From Fidelibacterota bacterium (GTDB lineage Bacteria; Fidelibacterota; UBA2242), in the NCBI GenBank assembly GCA_016782645.1, contig JADHYC010000017.1, positions 1 through 39,943 on the forward strand: a stretch of DNA of 39,943 nt, given 5' to 3'. Shown one piece after another: positions 17,907 to 24,974 of this stretch (positions are counted from its first letter, which is position 1; every line of letters starts with the position of its first letter). The notes under the pieces are model-generated. The model did no database searches and was not told the origin of the DNA. It saw only the letters and a list, made by a program, of their open reading frames with translations. A program made the position numbers and the translations under genes.

Positions 17907-18836
17907 TCACTCATCCTTTTCTGCCAGAACAACTCTGAGCAATGAGAACAGCTCTTTCGGTTTCTCAAGATCTGCAAGATGACCGCATTTTTCTAAAAAG
18001 AATACTTTTGTCTGAGGTAATGCGTCTTTTATTTTTAAGATAATTTCAGCTGGTATAACTTCTTGTCGAGGACGGATAATACTACATTGACCTTTATATC
18101 TTTTTAACGCAGCCTTAATGTTAAATCCTTTTTTCATATCTTTCCACATAAGTTTTGACATTTCAGGATTGTACTCTGCGTTTTGGAGGTACTTTTCTAA
18201 CAATTTACGGCCTAAATTATGATCATAGAACCGGTTCATAAAAGAAAAAACCATTGTTAAAAGTTCCGCACGATTTGGATCTGATACGCGATTTTCATCC
18301 TTTCTCCAATAAGCTATAGAATCACGTTCTGTCGGATATGTATTCCATTTTTCATTGTCATTAACAGCCCTAATAGTAGAGAGATCAACTCCTCCTGGAC
18401 CAGGGGAAAGAAGTACCAGATTCTTAACTTTAGTTGGATATCGTGCGGCATATGCTAATGCCAACATGCATCCCCAAGAATATCCGCACAGTGTTAATTT
18501 AGTTTCCCCAAGATGTTCTCGTAAATTATCTATATCTTGACAGGCTCTTTTAAAATTAATCGTAGAACTATCGAGTTTAGCATTTCTGGAAAGACCTGTG
18601 CCACGCTGCTCAAACAGAACAGATTCAAATTGATTTGCAAGTGTATCTAACCAAGGTTTCATAAGGCTGGCACCAAAACCCGGCCCACCGCAAAGGAGAA
18701 TAATTTTTGATCCAGAACCATCTCGAGTAAAGTAAAGCGTTTCTCCATCGTCAGTCTCGAATTGTTCTGTTTCATGAGCAAGAGCTATAAATGAAATGAA
18801 TTGTAGAAGAAGAATCGTGATTAATAGCTTTTTCAT
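17907..18836 (-). CDS. Exported alpha/beta hydrolase, proline-iminopeptidase-like
   Basis: A 309-residue protein with a signal peptide (MKKLLITILLLQFISFIALA). Motifs of the prolyl-aminopeptidase branch: CGGPGFGASLMKPW (HGGPG-like oxyanion loop with Cys for His), LFEQRGTGLSRN, and the nucleophile elbow LCGYSWGCMLALAYA. The late His is in EKCGHLADLEKP. The usual Asp position seems to be filled by RPRQEVIP (Glu instead of Asp), which could matter for activity. Single gene between two attC sites, so one cassette. Confidence 0.85.
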   Translation of the reverse strand: MKKLLITILLLQFISFIALAHETEQFETDDGETLYFTRDGSGSKIILLCGGPGFGASLMKPWLDTLANQFESVLFEQRGTGLSRNAKLDSSTINFKRACQDIDNLREHLGETKLTLCGYSWGCMLALAYAARYPTKVKNLVLLSPGPGGVDLSTIRAVNDNEKWNTYPTERDSIAYWRKDENRVSDPNRAELLTMVFSFMNRFYDHNLGRKLLEKYLQNAEYNPEMSKLMWKDMKKGFNIKAALKRYKGQCSIIRPRQEVIPAEIILKIKDALPQTKVFFLEKCGHLADLEKPKELFSLLRVVLAEKDE

Positions 18837-18860
18837 TTTATCCTCCTCTAAATAAAGTAC

Positions 18861-18932
18861 AGCTAACGACCAAGCACACCCGCCGCTATTAAGCGCAGCG
18901 GAATAGCGGTCGGGTGCAGCGCTTCGTTAGGT
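18861..18932 (-). other. Short attC site
   Basis: AGCTAAC (18861-18867) to GTTAGGT (18926-18932), the latter a perfect GTTRRRY. Arms AAGCACACCCGCCGCTATT and AATAGCGGTCGGGTGCAGCG are complementary with single-base bulges. At 72 bp it is half the length of the other sites. The stop codon of the reductase at 18927 lies inside its R' box. Confidence 0.85.
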
Positions 18933-19910
18933 TTTGTTATTATGTTCCAAAGTTATTACTACTTTTCCTTTGGCGTGTCCTTCTCCAAAATACCGGAGAG
19001 CTTCAGCAACCTTACTTAACGGGTAACGTCTATCTATAATAGGTACTACTTTGCCGGTCTCAAAAAGCTCTTTCATAAAAGTCAAATCCTTGTTTGGTTT
19101 ATGCATCAGGACACCTACTTTCTTACTCCCGATCATTGAAATCCATGGTCCCAGGAGCATAGCCTGGAAAATTCGAGCAGTAGAACCTCCGACCATGACA
19201 TAAATTCCCTTGGGACTTAATGTACGCTTGTAATCGAAAATCGAATGATGTGCCGAAAAATCAAGAATAAGGTCATAACGCTGACCATTTTTTGTGAAAT
19301 CTTCCCTTGTGTAATCAATGACCTTGTCTGCACCAATCGAGCGCATCATATCCAATTTACTCATGCTGTCCACGCCAGTCACTTCAGCCCCGAATGATTT
19401 GGCAATCTGCACTGCAAACGTACCCGCACCACCACCCGCACCATTAATCAAAACCTTTTGTCCTGGCTGAATCTGTCTTTTATCGCGAAGACCCTGTAGG
19501 GCAAGGACTGCCGCTTGAGGTACGGCCGCTGCTTCCTCGAATGTTATACTGGCTGGTTTTAACACCAATGCATTTTCAAGAGCACATACATACTCGGCAA
19601 AACCGCCCCAACCACACCCGGATATGTCCCCGAATACCTCATCACCTGGCTGAAACTGCTTTACGTTTCTGCCAACCGCTTCAACCAGCCCCGCTATGTC
19701 AACTCCGAGTATCTTGATTTTTGGTTTTAGAAGCCCAAATAGCAGGCGGTTCACGAACGGCGTACCCCTCAGAAGACCCCAGTCCCAGTCATTTACAGAT
19801 GCTGCATGAACTTTTACCAACACTTCATTGTCCTTGGGAATAGGTTTTTCTACCTCTTTGAGCTGAAGAACATCCGGTGGTCCGTATTTTGTGTATACAA
19901 TTGCTTTCAT
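18927..19910 (-). CDS. Zinc-free NAD(P)-dependent alcohol dehydrogenase / quinone oxidoreductase
   Basis: A 327-residue medium-chain reductase of the quinone-oxidoreductase class. It starts [20 protein letters not shown] and has a GroES-like N-domain (GVDIAGLVEAVGRNVKQFQP), then the Rossmann fold with the dinucleotide loop LINGAGGGAGTFAVQIAKSF (about 150-170). No structural zinc Cys cluster is seen. It would reduce quinones or enones with NAD(P)H in the cytoplasm. Its first 80 bases are almost identical to those of the paralogue at 20215-21252. The stop TAA forms part of the downstream attC. Confidence 0.9.
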   Translation of the reverse strand: MKAIVYTKYGPPDVLQLKEVEKPIPKDNEVLVKVHAASVNDWDWGLLRGTPFVNRLLFGLLKPKIKILGVDIAGLVEAVGRNVKQFQPGDEVFGDISGCGWGGFAEYVCALENALVLKPASITFEEAAAVPQAAVLALQGLRDKRQIQPGQKVLINGAGGGAGTFAVQIAKSFGAEVTGVDSMSKLDMMRSIGADKVIDYTREDFTKNGQRYDLILDFSAHHSIFDYKRTLSPKGIYVMVGGSTARIFQAMLLGPWISMIGSKKVGVLMHKPNKDLTFMKELFETGKVVPIIDRRYPLSKVAEALRYFGEGHAKGKVVITLEHNNKT

Positions 19911-19985
19911 TTTCTTATATAATAAAAATTACTTTTAAGGTTTATAATATTTTTCTGAGCTATCCTTTTTTGATATGAAAATTTC

Positions 19986-20195
19986 CTACATTCCCAAGTA
20001 CTTTAGCAACTCATATACAAGGAAAGCCGGCCAGACAATTGCTTTTAAAAATCCTAAAACTCCCATCCAAAAGCTTGTGACTGTTGATATGTAATATACT
20101 ACTGCGCCAATAAAACCTAACCCGTAAATTGCTCCTCCACTACATGAAGTAGCGAGATTATTATTGCATTTTGTTTTTTCTTTTTTAATTGACAT
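19986..20195 (-). CDS. Small membrane protein of unknown function
   Basis: A 69-residue protein: a short polar, Cys-containing head (KCNNNLATSCSGGAIYGLGF) and two hydrophobic segments at about residues 24-45 and 48-65 (FWMGVLGFLKAIVWPAFLVY). AGGAGG stands about 7 bases before the ATG, a strong ribosome site. I have seen similar small proteins described only as hypothetical. It is placed between the two reductase paralogues, in the same direction, and within the same attC-to-attC interval. Confidence 0.75.
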   Translation of the reverse strand: MSIKKEKTKCNNNLATSCSGGAIYGLGFIGAVVYYISTVTSFWMGVLGFLKAIVWPAFLVYELLKYLGM

Positions 20196-20214
20196 TTTTA
20201 TTTCACCTCCTAAT

Positions 20215-21252
20215 TTAATTAGTCTTGTTATTATGTTCCAAAGTTATGACCACACTTCCCTTTTTGTGCCCTTTTTCGACATACCGGTGAGCCTCGGCAG
20301 TCTGTTCCAACGGATAGCGTCTATCTATGACCGATTTTATCTTTCCCGCCTCAACAAGCTCTTTGATGAAAATTAGATCTTCAGCCTTATCGGTTGCCAT
20401 CGCACATATTACTTTCTTGCTTGCCTGCCGGACAGGCAGGCTGCCTATTATCGAAGTCCTTAGCATTTGAAAAAGCTGTCTCATCTTAAAGCTGGCTAAA
20501 AGATAGCGTCCGTTTTGCTTTAGCGAGCTTTTACAACCTGAAAACGAACTCTTGCCTAATATGTCAAAAATAAGATCATATCTCTCACCGTTTTTGGTAA
20601 AATCCTCTTGAGTGTAATCAATGACCTTATCGGCTCCCAGAGATTTCACCAATTCTAATCTCGGGGTACTGCATACCCCGGTAACTTCTGCCCCAAAGTG
20701 AGACTTGGCAAGCTGTACCGCCGCTGAACCTATCCCTCCACTGGATCCATTGACCAAAACCTTTTGTCCTGGCTGGATATTTACTTTTCTAAGCAAACTC
20801 AACGCCATTATTGCCCCATAAGGAACGGTAGCGGCTTCCTTATAGGTCATATTGGCCGGTTTTATTGCCACACACCTGTCTTCAAGCATACGTAGATACT
20901 CGGCATTAGCACCCATGCTTTGACCAATATATCCAAAAACCTGGTCACCTTCTTTAAATCGTTTTACATCTTTGCCTACTGCTTCAATTTCCCCGGCTAA
21001 CTCAGCCCCTAGTATAGTTATTTTTGGTTTTCTGAGACCAAAATATATTCGCGCGCCAAACCAGAATGGCATCGGCATATTGAATTTGCGAGGGGAAATG
21101 TTTTTGAAATTTCGAGCTATAATATCCCCGTAATTTATTGTTGTCGCATATATTCTTATCAGTATTTCATTGTCCTTGGGAGTAGGTTTTTCTACCTCTT
21201 TGAGCTGAAGAACATCCGGTGGTCCGTATTTTGTATATACAATCGCTTTCAT
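20215..21252 (-). CDS. Zinc-free NAD(P)-dependent quinone oxidoreductase, paralogue
   Basis: A 345-residue medium-chain reductase related to the one at 18927-19910. N-domain starts [20 protein letters not shown]; dinucleotide loop [20 protein letters not shown] at about 165-184; ends [12 protein letters not shown]. It carries a seven-residue in-frame insert SLPVRQA (relative to IIGSKKV of the paralogue) encoded by a palindrome at about 20422-20442. The insert lies in a surface loop of the Rossmann half, so the enzyme is probably still active. AGGAGG stands before the ATG. Cytoplasmic, substrate unknown. Confidence 0.9.
   Translation of the reverse strand: MKAIVYTKYGPPDVLQLKEVEKPTPKDNEILIRIYATTINYGDIIARNFKNISPRKFNMPMPFWFGARIYFGLRKPKITILGAELAGEIEAVGKDVKRFKEGDQVFGYIGQSMGANAEYLRMLEDRCVAIKPANMTYKEAATVPYGAIMALSLLRKVNIQPGQKVLVNGSSGGIGSAAVQLAKSHFGAEVTGVCSTPRLELVKSLGADKVIDYTQEDFTKNGERYDLIFDILGKSSFSGCKSSLKQNGRYLLASFKMRQLFQMLRTSIIGSLPVRQASKKVICAMATDKAEDLIFIKELVEAGKIKSVIDRRYPLEQTAEAHRYVEKGHKKGSVVITLEHNNKTN
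20420..20443 (-). repeat. Palindromic element inserted in a reductase gene
   Basis: GCCTGCC and GGCAGGC (20423-20429 and 20435-20441) form a 7-bp stem around a 5-base loop. On the coding strand the insert is flanked by AGC on both sides (AGC-CTGCCTGTCCGGCAGGCA-AGC), like a 3-base target duplication. Length is a multiple of three, so the frame is kept. The paralogous gene lacks these 21 bases. Confidence 0.7.
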
Positions 21253-21328
21253 GAGTATTCCTCCTAATTTACTTTGATCTGGCCATTTTCAATATAGTTC
21301 ACTACAATCTATCCTATAAGTTTGCAAA

Positions 21329-21462
21329 ACCTAACGGATAACCGATAAGCTGACAAAAATAAAGCGGCCAGTAAGTTCCAAGATGCCAAAGGCCTCCGCC
21401 GGACTAACCAAACTACAAGCGACCCAGACGCGTTTTTGTTCAGCTTGATTGGCGTGTTATAA
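21329..21462 (-). other. attC site
   Basis: ACCTAAC (21329-21335, perfect RYYYAAC) to GTTATAA (21456-21462). CCGATAAGCTGACAAAAA pairs with TTTTTGTTCAGCTTGATTGG with a one-base offset. The TAACGG start and AAGCTGA inner arm are shared with the sites at 17756 and (CAGCTGA) 23369, so these belong to one attC family. Confidence 0.82.
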
Positions 21463-21487
21463 GCGTTAATAATACAACTTCTTTACT

Positions 21488-21626
21488 AACACTAATAACG
21501 TTAAGTATATGAAATGTAGGCGGTTTCGGAGTACTTCATCTTCAAGTTACAAAGAACTTGAATCAAGCTATAAAACTTGATATTACAACTATCTCGCCTA
21601 TTTTTTATATACATTGTTGTAGGGCG
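21488..21626. repeat. Imperfect palindrome downstream of the PAF-AH-like gene
   Basis: AATAACGTTAAGTATATGAA at the left and TTTATATACATTGTTGTAGG at the right, with inner GTAGGCGG and CTCGCCTA arms. The form resembles large palindromes that are frequent between genes in Bacteroidota. It could be a second attC-like end (AAC..GTTG core) or a foreign repeat carried inside the cassette. Confidence 0.45.
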
Positions 21627-21630
21627 TTTT

Positions 21631-23175
21631 TTAAGGTTGATTGTTTTCGTTAAGAGTTAAATTCTCGTATTTACTTTCAATATCTTTCAAATTTATATTT
21701 TCATTTTTTAAATATTTATCAAAGAATTTCCTTATTAACTCACGTTGTAATTCGATCATCATGCTATTTCCTTGTAAAAAATATTCTAAATCGGTAAAAC
21801 TGCTATGAGTGAACCCTTTGATTGCAACTTGATAGCAATCAGCTTCTGATTTATCAATAAATGTTGATGCTCGTAAATATCTATTACCTTCTTGATTACC
21901 TGATACAAACATAAATGGAATTTTCAAACGATTATTTATCAAATCCCCGAATTGGAAACCATCAAGATTAATTCCTGCTTTAATGAAATCATTTTCAAAT
22001 CCTAACTGACCAGCAGTTGCTCCACCAACTGAATGACCAAAGATTCCAACCGATTCAAAATCGAATGCACCGTTTAAGTTTATATCAGTTTTATTTAGTT
22101 CTACTAATTTCATATATACAGCTTTTGTGTCAGATTGCCATAAACGAGTGCTTTCGTTATGTAAAGGGCTTAGTTCAATTAATTTTTCATAAGCCTTTTG
22201 ATTTTCATTTAGATTATCACTATTCAGAATTACACTTTGGTATTCGTTTATTTTTGAACCATTTAATTCGGGTGACCTACTTTTATAGAATGTATTTTCA
22301 GGATTATTTGGAATAACTTTTCCATCTTCTGTAATAAATAAAGCAGATTCGTTTTCGTGTGCAATACTTACAACAATATATCCATTACTTGCTAAATCTT
22401 CAAAAACAGTCTGATAAACAGAAGTAAAGCCACCATATCCGTGATTATATAATAGAAGCGGGAATTTTTTGTTAGGAAAAGCAAGAACATTTGAAAAAGA
22501 ATTGCTCTTTATTAATGAAAAATAATTAACTAAAAAAAGCGGGAATCCTAAAAAATTAGCAGAGGCTTCTACTACCTCTTTGCTCTGATATATGGTCTTT
22601 GCATTAGTTGATTGCGTAGGATACCATATTTGAAAAGATAGTAATCTATTATTATTCGCTTTTGCTTTATTATAAAAATATGTTGTTTGCCCTACTTTAT
22701 ATTTTCCTGTTGGATTAAGTAATTTTGGTAATTCTCGTTTAATATCTTCATCTTCCCCAAAGGATATTTCTGTAACTTTGTATTCTCTACCATATTGTTG
22801 AAATACTACTTTGAATTTATTGGTATCAGCAGGCTGACCAATTTTCTTTATTATACTGATTCCAATTTCAATGTGTTTGTTTTGTTCTACATAGATTGAA
22901 TCTGTTATATATTTTACAAATTCAAAATCGTGTTTTGAAAATATAAAATTGTATATTGAAACTACACCTGCTTTCCCATTAATAGGCATTAAATCAGGAG
23001 TGTAAAGAATTACATTATCTGCAAATATTGATTCAATTAAATTAATATCTTTTGAATTTTCTGCTTTTTCGAGCTTTTTTATAAGATGTTGCTTTGGATT
23101 TTGACAAGAAACACTTAGCATAATGCTAATCAAAAGACCTAATAAAATTTGATACTTTGTATTAATTAGTTTCAT
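21631..23175 (-). CDS. Lipoprotein with SnoaL-like and PAF-acetylhydrolase-like domains
   Basis: A 514-residue lipoprotein (MKLINTKYQILLGLLISIML-SVSC). Residues about 25-150 form an NTF2/SnoaL-like domain (AENSKDINLIESIFADNVIL). Residues about 165-490 are an alpha/beta hydrolase of the platelet-activating-factor acetylhydrolase/dienelactone type: LLYNHGYGGFTSVYQTV, VVSIAHENESALF, nucleophile elbow GIFGHSVGGATAGQLG, then INLDGFQFG and a late His in IKGFTHSSFTDL. A periplasmic phospholipid or ester hydrolase is likely. It stands alone between two attC sites, with extra palindromes on both sides. Confidence 0.85.
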   Translation of the reverse strand: MKLINTKYQILLGLLISIMLSVSCQNPKQHLIKKLEKAENSKDINLIESIFADNVILYTPDLMPINGKAGVVSIYNFIFSKHDFEFVKYITDSIYVEQNKHIEIGISIIKKIGQPADTNKFKVVFQQYGREYKVTEISFGEDEDIKRELPKLLNPTGKYKVGQTTYFYNKAKANNNRLLSFQIWYPTQSTNAKTIYQSKEVVEASANFLGFPLFLVNYFSLIKSNSFSNVLAFPNKKFPLLLYNHGYGGFTSVYQTVFEDLASNGYIVVSIAHENESALFITEDGKVIPNNPENTFYKSRSPELNGSKINEYQSVILNSDNLNENQKAYEKLIELSPLHNESTRLWQSDTKAVYMKLVELNKTDINLNGAFDFESVGIFGHSVGGATAGQLGFENDFIKAGINLDGFQFGDLINNRLKIPFMFVSGNQEGNRYLRASTFIDKSEADCYQVAIKGFTHSSFTDLEYFLQGNSMMIELQRELIRKFFDKYLKNENINLKDIESKYENLTLNENNQP

Positions 23176-23207
23176 TATTTTTCCTTTTTACTCTCGGTTG
23201 TTCAAAT

Positions 23208-23265
23208 GACCTACAACGTCCCAATATTCGCATTGCGTATAGCAGGACTATATGTTATAATAATA
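23208..23265. repeat. Possible partner repeat upstream of the PAF-AH-like gene
   Basis: ATGACCTACAACGTCCCAAT followed by GCATTGCGTATAGCAGG. The CCTACAAC start mirrors GTTGTAGG at the other side of the gene (21616-21623), so the two may be the outer ends of one original insert. Weak call. Confidence 0.3.
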
Positions 23266-23368
23266 TTCGTTTATTCTGCAATCTTTCGCTTAATGTATAG
23301 TTCCATTTAATTTTAACATTATTTTCTAAATATAATAAAAAAATAACTTGTATAAAATTCCACCGAGC

Positions 23369-23501
23369 TTATAACGGATTGGGCATCAGCTGAAATCAAA
23401 CATTGCGGCATTGTATTTGATTTTCCCAATAACCTTGACCGGAACGATACATTTGAAAAGGCCAGGACGCGTTTGTTTTCAGCTGCATGCCCTGGTTAGC
23501 A
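23369..23501 (-). other. attC site of the first cassette
   Basis: TTATAAC (23369-23375) to GTTAGCA (23495-23501). GGGCATCAGCTGAAATCAAA pairs with TTTGTTTTCAGCTGCATGCCC with one extra base in the right arm. The methyltransferase stop follows after two bases. GTTAGCAT recurs at the attI junction (24299-24293 on the minus strand), as expected after cassette insertion. Confidence 0.83.
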
Positions 23502-23503
23502 TT

Positions 23504-24268
23504 TTAGTATTTTTCCGCTATTACCAACATTTCAAAATCTTCAGTTAATAATTTATCATTTCGACTAAAAGCCCCTTGTTTTGCTCCGTATATATCAATA
23601 GATTTAAATTCGAGCATTTTCAATAACCATGTTATTTCGGATGGCGCATAATACCTTTCGTTACATTGAAGTTCCTTTTTATTACCATAATCATCCTCAA
23701 TATGTGTAATGTTATAATCACGAAATGTCATTAAATCGAATGAATTATTACTATAAGTTGCGTTTCCTTCTTTTGTCTCTGAAGCGAGAAAATCTTTGAT
23801 AGAATGAAACAATGGGAACAATCCATTCAAAGTCGTAAATATTAGTTTCCCTTTTAATTTTAAAGCATTGGCGGCATTCTGGAGAATTTGGAAATTCATT
23901 TCATCTGTTTCCATTAAAGGGAATGCACCTTCACATAACATAATGACCAAATCAAACTCATGTAAAAAAGGAAGATTTCTTGCGTCATGTCTTTGAAAAA
24001 GAATTTTCATATTTTGTTCAGATGCTTTTTCTTTTGCCCGTTTCAAAAGCGATTCTGACAAATCAATTCCGACAACATTATATCCTCTTTTAGATAACTC
24101 AATAGCATGCCTACCGGTACCACAACCAACATCTAGAATTTTTATTTCTTTGTTATATGAGATTTCTTTTTCAATAAAGTCGCATTCTCCAATTGTTCCT
24201 TGAGTGAAATTTTCGTTATCATATTTCATTCCATAATTTTCAAATAATTCTTCATACCACTGTTTCAT
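23504..24268 (-). CDS. Class I SAM-dependent methyltransferase
   Basis: A 254-residue Rossmann-fold methyltransferase. Motif I is KILDVGCGTGRHAIELSKRG (about 43-62), followed by VVGIDLSESLLKRAKEKA (acidic ribose-binding Asp), the DARNLPF segment and DLVIMLCEGAF. Substrate specificity cannot be told; the closest general type is the small-molecule methyltransferase group (Methyltransf_11/25). The ATG at 24268 follows AGGAA; the frame extends to 24301 but the extra codons overlap the attI junction. It is the first cassette next to the integrase remnant, the position read best by a cassette promoter. Confidence 0.88.
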   Translation of the reverse strand: MKQWYEELFENYGMKYDNENFTQGTIGECDFIEKEISYNKEIKILDVGCGTGRHAIELSKRGYNVVGIDLSESLLKRAKEKASEQNMKILFQRHDARNLPFLHEFDLVIMLCEGAFPLMETDEMNFQILQNAANALKLKGKLIFTTLNGLFPLFHSIKDFLASETKEGNATYSNNSFDLMTFRDYNITHIEDDYGNKKELQCNERYYAPSEITWLLKMLEFKSIDIYGAKQGAFSRNDKLLTEDFEMLVIAEKY

Positions 24269-24292
24269 ATTCCTATTTCCTTTTCCCCTAAA

Positions 24293-24440
24293 TGCTAACA
24301 TTTACGTATAATGCGATTTTGCCTGATCCCAATATATCGGGATTGAACAGAAAAACAGGCAAATCTACTTGCTTTCAATATTTACTATAGTATATTCTAT
24401 TCTGATCATGAATGTATAATAAAACAGAGAGAAAGCAATG
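24293..24440 (-). promoter_or_regulatory. Putative attI and cassette promoter region
   Basis: The interval between the integrase remnant and the first cassette. The insertion core GTTAGCA reads on the minus strand at 24299-24293. A short palindrome GATCCCAATATATCGGGATT is at 24330-24349. AT-rich stretches (TTATTATACATTC, AGAATATACTATAG on the minus strand) could hold promoter -10 boxes for the cassettes, but no unambiguous -35/-10 pair was found. Confidence 0.5.
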
Positions 24441-24448
24441 TCAAGTAG

Positions 24449-24760
24449 AATTCTTCCTGTCTACCGTTGCACACAACAGGTAGAAATGAAGTACGAGATG
24501 TTATGCGGAGACGGCGTTATTCAATCAGTTCTCCGTAGTTCTACGAAGGATGAATCCGAACCGAACGCACCTACTGCGATTGGATAAAACGCTTTGTGCT
24601 TCACTTCAACATGAAGTCCCGCGACGACCTGTGCGATGGCGATAAGAAAATTGAGACATTCCTGACCTTTCTTGCGCGTGAGAAGAAAGTTGCGCCCTCC
24701 ACGCAGAACCAGGCGCTGAATGCGCTTATCTTTCTCTACAAACATGGAGGCTTTAACTAA
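24449..24760 (+). pseudogene. intI: Integron integrase (IntI), N-terminal fragment
   Basis: Plus-strand reading gives EVRDVMRRRRYSI (to 24526), a 30-base insert, then RTERTYCDWIKRFVLHF, KSRDDLCDGDKKIETFLTFL and VAPSTQNQALNALIFLYKH before a TAA at 24758. This is the N-terminal SAM-like domain of integron-type tyrosine recombinases (RTEQxYxxWIKRF and STQNQALNALxFLY are typical). About 90 of some 320 residues remain; the catalytic R..HxxR..Y domain is absent. The upstream frame meets a TAG at 24446, and the insert adds TAG and TGA, so the gene is dead. Its base composition is richer in G+C than neighbouring genes. Confidence 0.85.
24527..24556 (+). repeat. 30-base palindromic insert in intI
   Basis: Between the codons for RRYSI and RTERTY stands CTCCGTAGTTCTACGAAGGA plus flanks, whose centre is an imperfect palindrome (CTCCGTAG / CTACGAAG). 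The flanking bases AATC are repeated on both sides, like a target duplication. It is exactly 30 bases, keeps the frame, but brings two stops. Confidence 0.65.
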
Positions 24761-24812
24761 CTTTGTACTTTCCATTATTTTACTTTTCTTCTTTTTCATT
24801 TCTTTTAATATA

Positions 24813-24840
24813 TAAGGGATCCCTTACGGGACGGGACTTA
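24813..24840 (-). repeat. Dispersed palindromic repeat, copy 2
   Basis: On the minus strand: TAAGTCCCGTCCCGTAAGGG then ATCCCTTA. Same family as 6699-6732 and 32451-32485, slightly shorter. It stands between the intI remnant and glpK. Confidence 0.65.
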
Positions 24841-24974
24841 CCTTAACAATGAACTCTAAGAATATAAACTCAAAGGAGTGTGTCGAAGACATCCCTCTAG
24901 GAAAATGTCTATAGATAAAAATAAACTAAAAAATTATCCATGAAATGTAAATTTTCAATCATATTTTTCTGCGC

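Larger units (their letters stand above)
10413..24760 (-). mobile_element. Chromosomal integron with fossil integrase
   Basis: Composite call. A plus-strand intI fragment (24449-24760) is followed, going left, by an attI-like region and then minus-strand genes separated by attC sites at 23369-23501, 21329-21462, 18861-18932, 17756-17889, 12519-12652 and 10413-10542. Each site starts close to a minus-strand stop codon, opens with RYYYAAC-like bases and closes with GTTRRRY-like bases, and has long inverted arms with a one-base offset. Divergent intI and cassettes on the other strand is the canonical integron layout. With the integrase broken, cassettes can only move if an integrase elsewhere acts in trans. 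Confidence 0.8.

Noticed and set aside
24521..24799. A 92-residue minus-strand frame opposite the integrase fragment
   Set aside because: The plus strand clearly encodes the N-terminal part of IntI over the same bases; the minus frame has no recognisable domain.
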